Shown here in pieces: positions 26,186 through 34,989 of a DNA stretch of 64,000 bases. The stretch is taken from the NCBI GenBank assembly GCA_947377285.1, contig CANCFT010000004.1, positions 1-64,000 of the forward strand. The letters are read 5' to 3'. The DNA comes from Bacteriovoracaceae bacterium. GTDB lineage: Bacteria > Bdellovibrionota > Bacteriovoracia > Bacteriovoracales > Bacteriovoracaceae. How positions within the stretch are numbered: the first letter of the stretch is position 1; the number at the start of each line of letters is the position of its first letter. The notes under the pieces are model-generated. The model saw only the letters and a list, made by a program, of their open reading frames with translations, had not been told where the DNA came from and made no database searches. The position numbers and the translations under genes are program-made.

Positions 26186-27514
26186 TTATTTCTTAATATT
26201 TCTAAAAAATAGCACCTTACCGTCTGAAGTCATAAAAAAAAGTTCAACTTTAGATAGCTCCTTAGATAGCTCTTTAAACTTAACTTTACTCATCCCAATA
26301 ATGAAATTATTTTGATCTAAATCAAAAGGATTTTTACTATATTCCCAATGATCAGACTTATTCATCAATACAAATAGATTCGGCATAACTGGATACGGCC
26401 CATGAATATAATTAATCTGCCCAACTAAGTCTAATTTCCCATCGTGATCTAGGTCTATACTTATCACTTTATGCAAATAACTCTGAGTCTCCAGCAGACT
26501 TTTTGGCCAGTTAAGAATTTCAGAATTTGTGAATTGGATTTTTTGAGAATTGAGGCTTCGTTTTAGAATTTGAGGCAAGCCTTCGTGAAACCCGTAATCA
26601 TGTGTCAAAGTTATAATATCCTCAACTCCTCGATTATCTAAATCTGCTTTTTCAAGATAAACAGTTCCCCATTCCTTATTCTTTAATCTTTTAGGTATAT
26701 CAATTAAAGTATTCCAATCCCAGGCCTTACCATTCCACGACATAATTCGGTCTTTTTCTATAGGATGTAATCGAGAATCACGGTCGCAGGCCCCAAGGAA
26801 TACATCATCATTTCCTGAATGATTAATATTAAGTGCAAGCCCCGTCATTAAGCAGATCTTTTTTTCTTGCCAATCTTTTGGCAAAAGATTTGAAGATTCA
26901 CTATAGCCAGTTGAAGAAGCCTGTAGATAAACAGGTTTAGAAAAAGGGGTATTAAGGGCAACAATCAAGAGATCTTGATAGATTTGGTTTCTTTTAGTTA
27001 TGGGCACCACATTAAAAGCATAATTGCGCTTTAAATTTAAAAACTTGGTCATATCGACCAATTTTTGAGTTTTACTATCTTTTACAATGAGTAAGACATT
27101 GCCTCCCATATTTTTCTTGGGGTCATCAACGCCGTGATCAGCGAAAACAATCCCATCTCCCCAGGGAGTTTTAATTGTCGTTGAATGCCTAATATGTTCG
27201 GTATTTCCGAATTGTTCAGGAACTTTACTAATGGTCCCATCCTTATTTAAGCGATAAATATAAATAGGATGTGAGAAATTTTTTGTAAAATCTTTCGGGT
27301 TTATAAAAAAAGAGACATATATATATTTATCACCTTGGAGTTCAAAAACTTCTGATTGCAATGGAATAAAATTTTTAGGAAATTGAATTTGATCAACTTT
27401 GAATAAGGTAAAATCAGATGATTTATCTTTAAAAAAATGTGAAAGATTTTTTAATTCAAAACTTTGAGTAAAATTTAAATAAATTAATGACAGCAAAGCT
27501 ACTAAAATTGACAT
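26186..27514 (-). CDS. Secreted protein with FG-GAP/VCBS-like repeats
   Basis: 442 residues with a short signal peptide (MSILVALLSLIYLNFTQSF). The body resembles a beta-propeller of the FG-GAP/VCBS class: IDLDHDGKLDLVGQINYIHGP near the C terminus (calcium-loop DxDxDGxxD) and a weaker copy KADLDNRGVEDIITLTHDYG before it. Probably exported and involved in binding; the partner is unknown. A copy of the 15-bp repeat lies inside the gene, here read S-L-L-E-T. Confidence 0.7.
   Translation of the reverse strand: MSILVALLSLIYLNFTQSFELKNLSHFFKDKSSDFTLFKVDQIQFPKNFIPLQSEVFELQGDKYIYVSFFINPKDFTKNFSHPIYIYRLNKDGTISKVPEQFGNTEHIRHSTTIKTPWGDGIVFADHGVDDPKKNMGGNVLLIVKDSKTQKLVDMTKFLNLKRNYAFNVVPITKRNQIYQDLLIVALNTPFSKPVYLQASSTGYSESSNLLPKDWQEKKICLMTGLALNINHSGNDDVFLGACDRDSRLHPIEKDRIMSWNGKAWDWNTLIDIPKRLKNKEWGTVYLEKADLDNRGVEDIITLTHDYGFHEGLPQILKRSLNSQKIQFTNSEILNWPKSLLETQSYLHKVISIDLDHDGKLDLVGQINYIHGPYPVMPNLFVLMNKSDHWEYSKNPFDLDQNNFIIGMSKVKFKELSKELSKVELFFMTSDGKVLFFRNIKK
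26486..26500. repeat. Dispersed 15-bp inverted repeat, copy 3
   Basis: AGTCTCCAGCAGACT, identical to copy 1, inside the FG-GAP-like gene. It is read in a different frame from copy 1 (S-L-L-E-T instead of S-A-G-D). Confidence 0.85.
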
Positions 27515-27669
27515 ATTAGATTTTAAATTTACCTGTCAAATCATGTCAATCTTAATAGTACCCAATTAAAACGTTTTACTTGGTTTGTTTTTTTAAAGTT
27601 ATCTAGCAACCAAGCGATAAGTTCATTATGAAATGTGAAAATTTTCCAATTAATTTAGGACATTAAAAA

Positions 27670-29172
27670 ATGAAAAATTCTATCCCTGTAATGCTACTTT
27701 TTTCGACTTTGTTAAGTACTAGTTGCTCAACTATGGACAAGCCAGTTTTAAATATTGATTTACGCAATAAATTTAGGCTCCCAGCATCTGTAGAAGATCA
27801 ACCAAGTATTTCAAAATTATATGAAGAAGAATTTCAAAAATTACTTCACTCTGCAACTTCAGATCAATTTTATTTGAGACTGCAATTAAGGCTTGATGCC
27901 ATTGAGGAAGTTTATTTTAGGGCCAAAGATTCATTAAATGATTTTGACAATAAACTTAGAGAAAGTGATTCAATAAAAGATAATTCAGAGCAATTTTTTT
28001 CTAAAATTATTAATTCTGGAGTCTACTCTAACCTATTGGCCTTGCGAGAAAATAACTTAAGCCGTCAAAAGCAATTTAATTTTTTTCTAAAACGCTTTCT
28101 TGATGTGGCCAATGATCAGACAAGTACTCAAACAGAGATTGATTATTCAAAAGCAGCTTTTGTTTACATCGGAAACTATTACCGATCTCTTCCAGCGCAG
28201 TATTTAGTGGCCCATTATCAAATCGCCCTGGAAGCTCATGATTTAGTTTTGGAAAATAAGTATTGGGCTATGGGGATCAAGCGAGCTGTTGGAATGAAGA
28301 GATCTCTCGATGACAGCGCAGAAGATTTATTCTCAAAATACCACCAAATTTATGAAAATAAAGAAGTTGTTCAAGAGATAGATGCCATTTCAAAAAGATT
28401 AAAAGAAACAAAAACAAGTATTGGTGATGAAATTAAAAAATCAGGTTATATGATTCAAATTGGTCTCATGAATATAGTGAATGCCAGAGAACCTCAGTCA
28501 TTAAAATATTCTCCAAGTACTGGTACAGGTGGAAATATTACTGGTTATTCATTCCCTAAAGGTGATTGGGCAATCACTTTTGATGATGGGCCACATCCAG
28601 TATACACCCAACAAATTGCAAAAAACTTAGAAGAATACAAATTGCATTCTACTTTTTTTGCATTATCTAAAAATGTTGTTCAGTATCCAAAAATTGTTAA
28701 TGAAATTAAATCAATGGGGATGGAAATTGCCAATCACTCCCACGATCACCCACAACTTCCAAAACTAAGTGACTCACAATTAGATTTTCAAATATCTACT
28801 TCATCAGAAAAAATTACAAGTGTTACTGGTGAAAAACCGAAATATTTTAGATGTCCTTATGGAGCAGGTACAAATGTTCCAAGAATCCGTGCTAAAATTG
28901 CCAAAGAAGATATGATACATGTCTTTTGGAGTGTGGACTCTCTAGACTGGCAAGATCGAAATCCAGCAAGCATTGTTGAAAGAGTAAAAAAACAAATTTC
29001 AATGTCAAAAAATGGCGGTGGTGTTATACTATTTCATGATATTCATCCACAATCAGTCATTGCTTCAAAAGAAATTATGAAATATTTAAAAGATGGTGCT
29101 GGAGATCCTTTAGTCCCTACAAATGTAAAAACAATTGGTCAAATCATTGAAAAACTAAATAATGAAAAATAA
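27670..29172 (+). CDS. Lipoprotein polysaccharide deacetylase (NodB, CE4)
   Basis: 500 residues. Lipobox LLSTSC (Cys about 20), an alpha-helical N-terminal region of about 270 residues, then a complete NodB domain: motif 1 AITFDDGPHP, motif 2 NHSHDHPQL (metal His pair), motif 3 RCPYGAG, motif 4 VDSLDW, motif 5 ILFHDIHP. It is a zinc-dependent de-N-acetylase of GlcNAc or MurNAc polymers. In Bdellovibrio, secreted peptidoglycan deacetylases mark prey wall; a similar role here is inference. The helical N-terminal domain is unusual. Start supported by AGGA 9 nt upstream. Confidence 0.88.
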   Translation: MKNSIPVMLLFSTLLSTSCSTMDKPVLNIDLRNKFRLPASVEDQPSISKLYEEEFQKLLHSATSDQFYLRLQLRLDAIEEVYFRAKDSLNDFDNKLRESDSIKDNSEQFFSKIINSGVYSNLLALRENNLSRQKQFNFFLKRFLDVANDQTSTQTEIDYSKAAFVYIGNYYRSLPAQYLVAHYQIALEAHDLVLENKYWAMGIKRAVGMKRSLDDSAEDLFSKYHQIYENKEVVQEIDAISKRLKETKTSIGDEIKKSGYMIQIGLMNIVNAREPQSLKYSPSTGTGGNITGYSFPKGDWAITFDDGPHPVYTQQIAKNLEEYKLHSTFFALSKNVVQYPKIVNEIKSMGMEIANHSHDHPQLPKLSDSQLDFQISTSSEKITSVTGEKPKYFRCPYGAGTNVPRIRAKIAKEDMIHVFWSVDSLDWQDRNPASIVERVKKQISMSKNGGGVILFHDIHPQSVIASKEIMKYLKDGAGDPLVPTNVKTIGQIIEKLNNEK

Positions 29173-29188
29173 TGAAAAAGAAAGATAA

Positions 29189-29656
29189 ATGAAAATAAAA
29201 ATACTAATAATTTTTTTACTACTAATGATGGCCCAAACATCTTGGGCCTCATCTGGAAACCTACTTGAGCTCGACAGTCTCTCGCAACTATTAATGGAAA
29301 ATATTGATCATAATAAAAACTATTGTAAGTTATCTCCAACTCTCTCAGGCACTTATTTAAATGTTCTGCACGCCATTCTAGATAAGGAGAGTCAAAAGAT
29401 CGACAGGAAAAATCTTAAAGAAATAAAGAAGTGGACCCAACAATGCGTAAACGGTTGCCATTGTGATTTTTATCTAAATTTTTTAGACTTAGAGGCCATG
29501 ACTCCAGAAATTAAATTAGAATATGAATTAATCAAAAAGTCTTCTTTAAAACTATCACCTAAAGCTAAAGCACAATGCTTGAAAAATGCACAAAAGCTAT
29601 GCTCAAAATCAGTGTTTAAAAAAATTCAAGTTGAAACTAAAGACTTTGAGAAATAG
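29189..29656 (+). CDS. Small secreted cysteine-containing protein
   Basis: 155 residues: signal peptide MKIKILIIFLLLMMAQTSWA, then a helical mature part with six cysteines (YCKL, QQCVNGCHCDF, QCLKN, LCSKS) suggesting disulfides. No family recognised. It begins 16 bp after the deacetylase gene and is probably co-transcribed, so it may assist the enzyme. The 3' end overlaps the convergent SGNH-like gene by 20 bp. Confidence 0.65.
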   Translation: MKIKILIIFLLLMMAQTSWASSGNLLELDSLSQLLMENIDHNKNYCKLSPTLSGTYLNVLHAILDKESQKIDRKNLKEIKKWTQQCVNGCHCDFYLNFLDLEAMTPEIKLEYELIKKSSLKLSPKAKAQCLKNAQKLCSKSVFKKIQVETKDFEK

Positions 29657-30860
29657 TGGTAAAAACAGTATCTATCAACAAATCGTATCCGTGACTATTT
29701 AGATGGCAGCAATCATCAGTGTAAATTGTTTCTGGTTTATTTTTAAAAATATAGGTTAGATCCAAAAACTTAGTTACTTTAGAATCTTTAGAATCCTTAG
29801 AATCCATTTGAGCTAATTGACTTTTCAACAATTGAAAAACCTTCGTTGTTTGAATTAATTTATTTTTATTGGGGATTAACTCAAGAAAAGCTAATTCTTC
29901 CTTCGACAGTACTTTTGAATGATTCTCTCGAATCGTTGGTTGTAAAATAAAAATCGCTCTCTTATGCAGTGCTTTTGCTAGTGTTGCTTGTAAATTTGTG
30001 TAATAGGCCCAGTTTCGAGCACCTTCTAACATACGATTCAATTCTTCTTTGTCTTGTTCGTTATTTTTAAATGATTTAGAATCAATTGAATAGCCCTTTT
30101 GACTTCCTTCAGAGTAGAAATAAAAATCTTTCTCAAGTGAAATCGTTAATGCTTTCCAAACAAAATAAAACAATGAACTTTTAGCTAAGTATTTATGCTT
30201 AACTGGTAATTCAAAAAGATCATTTTGTCGTTGGCGGATTTTTTTCATTTGAGCTAACTTTTCAAAATTTTCAATTTGATTTTGAAAAAGAATGCTATAC
30301 CAAAATGGAAACTCTACTGGTTGTCCAAAGCTATTGAAGCTTACTTCATTATAGCCATCAAGATTGACAGTTATATCAATCATGTCTTGATAATGAGAAT
30401 AAATAGCAAACTGTTGAGGTTGTTTGGCGACAGGCAAAGCAAAATTTAGAAAAACGATATTGCGTTTTCCTAAACTAGGAGCTTTTTGTTTTAAAATTTC
30501 AATAAAGTGAGGGTGCTTTTCAATATAAAGGGCCATACTTGAAGCGACAGAACCTCCAAATATTCCGATAACAAAGTCTGCTGGAGACTTTTTATAGGGG
30601 AAATTGATAGGAGTTAGAAAGCCAATATTATTTTTATGATAATAATCTGAACTAGTTGCCACAAAACCAAAAAATGGATGGGCCTCTACCATTTTGGATC
30701 TTGATTTCTTAATAAAATCGGCTTGAGAGTCAGCATAAAATATTTTAAAATTTGATGGTTTGTCTTTTAGAGAGGAAAGCGTGAGAAAAGATGCAATTTC
30801 TAAAAGAAGAAATGATATTCCTAGAATAATTAATATTGAGAAGAGAATTTTTTTTAACAT
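29637..30860 (-). CDS. Membrane-anchored SGNH/GDSL-like hydrolase
   Basis: 407 residues: one N-terminal transmembrane helix (about 7-29), then a periplasmic domain. Block I is FVIGIFGGSVASSM (nucleophile Ser about 104), a possible block III is TVNLDGYNEVSF, and the C-terminal Asp/His pair is IYTDDCCHLNSHGYDLL. The pattern resembles AlgX/DltD-type SGNH proteins that modify envelope polymers; substrate unknown. A 9-bp micro-repeat encodes DSKDSKDSK near residue 354. The residues KSPAD just before block I are encoded by a copy of the 15-bp inverted repeat. Confidence 0.65.
   Translation of the reverse strand: MLKKILFSILIILGISFLLLEIASFLTLSSLKDKPSNFKIFYADSQADFIKKSRSKMVEAHPFFGFVATSSDYYHKNNIGFLTPINFPYKKSPADFVIGIFGGSVASSMALYIEKHPHFIEILKQKAPSLGKRNIVFLNFALPVAKQPQQFAIYSHYQDMIDITVNLDGYNEVSFNSFGQPVEFPFWYSILFQNQIENFEKLAQMKKIRQRQNDLFELPVKHKYLAKSSLFYFVWKALTISLEKDFYFYSEGSQKGYSIDSKSFKNNEQDKEELNRMLEGARNWAYYTNLQATLAKALHKRAIFILQPTIRENHSKVLSKEELAFLELIPNKNKLIQTTKVFQLLKSQLAQMDSKDSKDSKVTKFLDLTYIFKNKPETIYTDDCCHLNSHGYDLLIDTVFTTISQSL
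30575..30589. repeat. Dispersed 15-bp inverted repeat, copy 4
   Basis: AGTCTGCTGGAGACT with arms extendable to 7 bp (AAAGTCT/AGACTTT). It is in the opposite orientation to copies 1 and 3, and in the SGNH-like gene it is read S-P-A-D. Confidence 0.85.
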
Positions 30861-30964
30861 CAATTTAATTACAACATTTCTCTAAACAATTGTAAAACGA
30901 TGAAAGTATGGCATAGTAGTAAAAATTTGATCGAGGAAATATTATCTTTTTAACAATTATTGAA

Positions 30965-31822
30965 GTGATGTTAGCAAATTTATTCTGGGGGGCCGGTTTT
31001 GTCGCCACACTTTGGAGTTTAGAAAGCTTTACGATCAATCAGATTTTATTTTTTCGTTTTTTTACTGTTGGGATCATCGGGTTAGCGCTGACTTTTTACA
31101 GTCGGCCTCAAAAACTCAAAGGTCTGCTTAAACTCACTTTTTTACCTGCCCTATTTTTGATTATGGAAATTCTTTTTCAAATTTTAGGACTAAAGCATAC
31201 AACTGCAACGAAGGCCGGCTTTTTAACGGTCACTTATATTATAATAGTCCCGACGATAGAAAGTTTAATTAATAAAAAACCAATTGGAAGAAGCCATTGG
31301 CTTTGGGTTGCCCTTTCTTTGTTTGGCACTTTCTTAATGCTCAAACTTGTTACCCTCTCATTTAATTGGGGCGATTTCCTGATTCTTATTTCCGCATTAG
31401 GTGCAAGTTTGCATATTATTTTAGTCGACAAAGTTGGTAAAAATGAAGAAAGCCTTTTTCTGGCAAACACCCTTCAATCAGTCTGGGGGGCCATCTTAAT
31501 TTTTCCTTTTTTCCTCTTCACAGGCATTCAATCACATTCATTTTTTCCTCATCTTATAAGTTTAAAAGCGATCTCTGGACTACTCTCTATTACTTTCGGG
31601 TCAACACTTCTTGCCTTTTATTTTCAAATGAGGGCCCAAAGAAAACTCTCACCATCATTGTCGAGCATTCTCTTTTTACTAGAATCCCCTATCGCTGCTA
31701 TTTTTGGGTATTTTTTAATGAAAGAGCATCTTGATCTAACACAATGGTTTGGATGTTTTTTAATTCTCTTGGCCGCAGTTGGTATTACTCTTTCATCATT
31801 TTATTTTAAAAAAAGAGTCTAG
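30965..31822 (+). CDS. EamA/DMT family transporter
   Basis: 285 residues with ten hydrophobic segments and two EamA repeats (LANLFWGAGFVATLW..., and SLFGTFLMLKLV... with FYFQMRAQRKLSPSLSSILFLLESPIAAIFGYFLMKEHL). Inner-membrane exporter of small metabolites; substrate not predictable. The frame opens at GTG 30965 directly followed by ATG, but the only Shine-Dalgarno (GAGG, 30933-30936) is 28 nt away and is correctly spaced for an in-frame ATT at 30941, which would add eight residues. The 3' end overlaps the convergent amidotransferase gene. Confidence 0.8.
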   Translation: MMLANLFWGAGFVATLWSLESFTINQILFFRFFTVGIIGLALTFYSRPQKLKGLLKLTFLPALFLIMEILFQILGLKHTTATKAGFLTVTYIIIVPTIESLINKKPIGRSHWLWVALSLFGTFLMLKLVTLSFNWGDFLILISALGASLHIILVDKVGKNEESLFLANTLQSVWGAILIFPFFLFTGIQSHSFFPHLISLKAISGLLSITFGSTLLAFYFQMRAQRKLSPSLSSILFLLESPIAAIFGYFLMKEHLDLTQWFGCFLILLAAVGITLSSFYFKKRV

Positions 31823-32455
31823 TTGTTTAAAAAACCATTTTTGCATTTCTATTTGATAAAAGAGATCATTTAATATTTCATTTTTTGTTTGAACAAATTG
31901 AGAACCGGGAGGAATCTCAGGATCTAATGCACATTCTTTTGCCCATTCTTTTGTGGTCTCAGGATGAAATTGATAAGCTAAAACATTTTCGCCTAAAGAG
32001 AATCCTTGGAATGCACAAGCTTCATTATGAGCAATAACTACTGATTTAGGAGGTGGAGTAAAACTATATCCATGCCATTGAAAAACTTTTAATTCACTTC
32101 CATCAATTGTTTTTACTTTTTGCCAACCAACTTCCCAATAAGGGTGTTGAGCTACGCTGCCACCTAAAACTTCGGCCAATAATTGAGATCCTAAACAGAG
32201 CCCTAAAACTTTTTTTCCACTTCGAACAAATTCAGAAATATGCTTTTTTTCAATTCTTAACCAAGGGTATAATTCTTCTTGGTCTACATTCATACTTCCA
32301 CCACAAAGAATTATAAAATCATATTGCTCATAATTCTGACTAGGCGAGAGATCAGCACCAAAAATTAAATCGATCTCGATATGCTTACTCTCAAGCCATT
32401 CAATGGTCGAGCCGGGAGTTGTCTCTAGTTCATGTTGAATAATGAGTGCTTTCAT
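31796..32455 (-). CDS. Class I glutamine amidotransferase-like protein
   Basis: 219 residues. Nucleophile elbow GLCLGSQLLAEVLGG (Cys about 86), His and Glu of the triad in AYQFHPETT (about 165). The full triad is present. Similar to stand-alone GMP-synthase-like amidotransferases (YfeJ type) whose acceptor is unknown. It follows the XRE-cupin regulator gene by 11 bp, probably in one transcript. That pairing recalls, without matching, the PuuR/gamma-glutamyl-GABA hydrolase pairing. Confidence 0.8.
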   Translation of the reverse strand: MKALIIQHELETTPGSTIEWLESKHIEIDLIFGADLSPSQNYEQYDFIILCGGSMNVDQEELYPWLRIEKKHISEFVRSGKKVLGLCLGSQLLAEVLGGSVAQHPYWEVGWQKVKTIDGSELKVFQWHGYSFTPPPKSVVIAHNEACAFQGFSLGENVLAYQFHPETTKEWAKECALDPEIPPGSQFVQTKNEILNDLFYQIEMQKWFFKQLDSFFKIK

Positions 32456-32466
32456 ATAACAGTATT

Positions 32467-33042
32467 TTAAAGCCCTATAGGTGAAATGGCCACTACACTT
32501 AAGCCAATGGCCCGGGTCTTGCCAGAATTTTCATAAGAGTGATGAATTTCACCAGGAAATACAAACACATCTCCTTTGAAAACTTTCGTCTCTACTCCAG
32601 CAACATTGATACAAAATTCACCTTGAATACAATGAAGATATTCTTTAGTTCCAGGTGCGTGAGGAACACCTCGCATTCTTGCACCGGGATTGATTTCAAT
32701 TTTATCAATCTCCATTCCTGGAATTGGATCTGGAAGTAATTTAACGATTGTCACTTCTCCTTGAGACCTAGATATACTTTTTATAAGATCAGCGGGAATA
32801 AGCCTGGTGAGGGCCTTTGGTGAAGTCAGCAGCATTTCAATTGAAGTATTAAGTGCACTAGAAATTTTGGCCAAATTAATCAACGAAGGATTTCCTGTGC
32901 CTGATTCAAGATTAGCAATAGTCGATCGTGGAACACTGGCCAGTCTTGCGAGATCGGCCTGAGTTAAAGAACGCCGCTGGCGCAAGTCTTGTATTCTATC
33001 AGCTAAGTTTTTTGACAATGTGTCGAAATCTGAATAGGACAT
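32467..33042 (-). CDS. XRE-family regulator with C-terminal cupin domain
   Basis: 191 residues from ATG 33042, chosen because GAGG lies 6 nt upstream; upstream ATGs at 33051 and beyond lack this. HTH_3 domain at about 10-65 (IQDLRQRRSLTQADLARLASVPRSTIANLESGTGNPSL), cupin_2 at about 110-190 (INPGARMRGVPHAPGTKEYLHCIQGEF...GDVFVFPGEIHHSYENSG). Such proteins sense a small ligand in the cupin pocket and repress neighbours. A 22-bp palindrome in the divergent promoter region (33088-33109) is a candidate operator. Confidence 0.88.
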   Translation of the reverse strand: MSYSDFDTLSKNLADRIQDLRQRRSLTQADLARLASVPRSTIANLESGTGNPSLINLAKISSALNTSIEMLLTSPKALTRLIPADLIKSISRSQGEVTIVKLLPDPIPGMEIDKIEINPGARMRGVPHAPGTKEYLHCIQGEFCINVAGVETKVFKGDVFVFPGEIHHSYENSGKTRAIGLSVVAISPIGL

Positions 33043-33087
33043 GTGTAGCCTCATTGGAAAAAACGATGACAAGTCATTATATTAGCA

Positions 33088-33109
33088 ATTTGTTAAATTA
33101 TTAACAAAT
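33088..33109. promoter_or_regulatory. 22-bp palindrome, candidate operator of the XRE-cupin regulator
   Basis: ATTTGTTAA-ATTA-TTAACAAAT: perfect 9-bp arms, 46 bp upstream of the regulator start and 86 bp upstream of the divergent PuuD-like gene. Position between regulator and divergent operon supports control of one or both. Confidence 0.5.
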
Positions 33110-33194
33110 AGTAAACTAATTAACCCATTGTATTTTTTCTTTGTTATCCTAATTTCATGTTTACTACTTATTAATGATCTTCTTGGAGGTTCAT

Positions 33195-33920
33195 ATGAAT
33201 TTCGCTTTATTTTCTTCTGCCGGGCTTGAAATGATATTTAGATTTTTTCATTACTTCGCCGGTGTTATTTGGATTGGTGTACTTTATTATTTTAACTTTA
33301 TTCAAGGTGAATGGTTCAAAGAACTTGATGCTGATGAAAAAATTAAATCGTCTCGTGGTGTAGCTGTTAGAACTCTAGTTCCACGCGCCCTTGGATGGTT
33401 TAGATACGGCGCTCTAGTAACTTTTATTACTGGTGTGGCCCTCTTAGGTCTTAAAGGACAAGGTTTTGGTGCTGATATGTTTAAAACATCTTGGTGGGCC
33501 TATATCGGAACTGGAGCTTCGTTTGGAACAGTTATGTTCTTAAATGTTTGGCTTGTGATCTGGCCAAACCAAAAAATCGTAATTGCTTCTGCTAAACAAG
33601 TGGCGGCCGGTGGAGCTGCACTTCCTGAAGCTGCTGCTGCTGCTGGAAAAGCTGGACTTGCTTCTAGACACAATACTCTTTTTTCTTTGCCAATGCTTTT
33701 TTTAATGGGAGCTGCTTCTCATTTACCTTCTCAAGTTAACCCAGACTACAGTGGATGGAAATTAGCATTAGCTGTGGCCGCAATTCTTGGTCTATTAGAA
33801 TTAAACGCATTAAAAGGAAAAACAGATAACTTAAAAATTACGTCAATTATGGGTGTTACTCATATGGGTGTCGTTCTTACAGCAATTCTTTACGTCGCAA
33901 TTGAGGTTCTTACAAAATGA
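33195..33920 (+). CDS. PuuD-like (urate hydroxylase N-terminal domain family) membrane protein
   Basis: 241 residues from ATG 33195, fixed by GGAGG (33185-33189) 5 nt upstream; an ATG at 33174 precedes the ribosome site. Six to seven transmembrane helices. Family-typical blocks: RFFHYFAGVIWIGVLYYFNFIQGEW, LVPRALGWFRYGALVTFITGVALL, VMFLNVWLVIWPNQK, ASRHNTLFSLPMLFLMGAASHL. Histidines in helices 1 and 6 are possible metal or haem ligands. In classical PuuD a cytochrome c domain is fused at the C terminus; here it is a separate overlapping gene. Urate as substrate is unproven. The GCT-rich codon use suggests good expression. Confidence 0.75.
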   Translation: MNFALFSSAGLEMIFRFFHYFAGVIWIGVLYYFNFIQGEWFKELDADEKIKSSRGVAVRTLVPRALGWFRYGALVTFITGVALLGLKGQGFGADMFKTSWWAYIGTGASFGTVMFLNVWLVIWPNQKIVIASAKQVAAGGAALPEAAAAAGKAGLASRHNTLFSLPMLFLMGAASHLPSQVNPDYSGWKLALAVAAILGLLELNALKGKTDNLKITSIMGVTHMGVVLTAILYVAIEVLTK

Positions 33921-34285
33921 TTTATTGTTTAAAAAAACGATATTTAAATTTATTACTGAGAGCAATTTTATTGCTCTCAGTTTTTATTCTTTCTGGTTGC
34001 TCAAGACCTAATGGAGTAGCATTATCAGCACTGGCTTCTCAAGGCAAAGCGACTTATATGTCCAATTGTATTGCTTGCCATAACCCTGATCCACGTTTAG
34101 TTGGTAGCATAGGCCCCGATGTTGCGGGTTCTTCTCTTGAACTTTTAACTGCTAGAATTCTCCATAAATCTTATCCATTAGGTTATAAACCAAAAAGAAC
34201 TTCTGGGCTTATGCCAGAGTTGCCTTTTCTGGAGAAAGATATTCCTGCCCTTCACGCTTATTTAAATAGTTTTATTCAGAAATAA
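33917..34285 (+). CDS. Lipoprotein cytochrome c (split partner of the PuuD-like protein)
   Basis: 122 residues: lipobox ILSGC (Cys about 28), one haem site CIACH (about 51-55) and a probable Met ligand in GLMPELPFL (about 96). Start overlaps the preceding stop by 4 bp (ATGA), so the two are translationally coupled. The monohaem domain would accept electrons from the membrane partner at the outer face of the inner membrane. The 3' end overlaps convergent ribB by 24 bp. Confidence 0.85.
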   Translation: MIYCLKKRYLNLLLRAILLLSVFILSGCSRPNGVALSALASQGKATYMSNCIACHNPDPRLVGSIGPDVAGSSLELLTARILHKSYPLGYKPKRTSGLMPELPFLEKDIPALHAYLNSFIQK

Positions 34286-34867
34286 GAGAATTTCTTTAAT
34301 TGATATAATTTTAATTTTATAAAGATCAGCAAAGTCCTGGAGTTCTAGTCCTCTGAGAGCTTCACCATTTTCATTGAGGGTTTCGCATAATACTGCCACT
34401 TGATTTAGACCTGCTAATTTCATTAAATCTATGGCGGCTTCAGTGTGCCCTGGTCTTCTTCTCACACCTTCTTCATGAGCGATTAAAGGAAACACATGTC
34501 CAGGACGGTCGAAATCACTAGAGAGGGCCCATGGATCGCTTAACTTTTTAATTGTCAGCGCTCTGTCTGCAGATGATATCCCTGAGTGAGTTCCAGCTAA
34601 GGCATCAATACTGACGGTAAACGCTGTTTTTAGACTTCCTTCATTTTCTGAGACCATTAATGGCAAATTAAGTTTCTTACTGATAGCTCTGCTTATTGGA
34701 GTCGTTATAAGGCCTCGAGCATGATTGAAAAAAAAATTAATTTTGTCTACGGTGACAAACTCTGCGGCCAGTAAAAGATCAGCTTCATTTTCCCGGTCGT
34801 GATCATCAGTTACTAAAACCAAATGTCCATTTTTTAAATCTTCAATAATTGCATGTATTTTATCCAT
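34262..34867 (-). CDS. ribB: 3,4-dihydroxy-2-butanone-4-phosphate synthase
   Basis: 201 residues from ATG 34867 (an in-frame TTG at 34882 is possible; neither has a clear Shine-Dalgarno). LVTDDHDRENEADLLLAAE (family DDEDRENE), THSGISSADRALTI, DFDRPGHVFPLIAHEEGVRRRPGHTEAAIDLMKLAGL. Converts ribulose 5-phosphate to the four-carbon precursor of riboflavin. The GTP cyclohydrolase II domain of RibBA fusions is absent. No FMN riboswitch is seen upstream. Confidence 0.92.
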   Translation of the reverse strand: MDKIHAIIEDLKNGHLVLVTDDHDRENEADLLLAAEFVTVDKINFFFNHARGLITTPISRAISKKLNLPLMVSENEGSLKTAFTVSIDALAGTHSGISSADRALTIKKLSDPWALSSDFDRPGHVFPLIAHEEGVRRRPGHTEAAIDLMKLAGLNQVAVLCETLNENGEALRGLELQDFADLYKIKIISIKEILLFLNKTI

Positions 34868-34989
34868 GGCCGGATAATACAAAGAATAATTCTAAGTTCA
34901 TAGTCAATTTTTTAAACATTCCACAAATTATGGGCATGAATATTTTACTCAATTATACTTGATAATTCATAAATATGTTATTTTAACTT

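Noticed and set aside
29783-29810. 9-bp micro-repeat encoding DSKDSKDSK in the SGNH-like gene
   Set aside because: It is a short in-frame slippage repeat in a linker, with no sign of wider function, though it could be phase-stable length variation.
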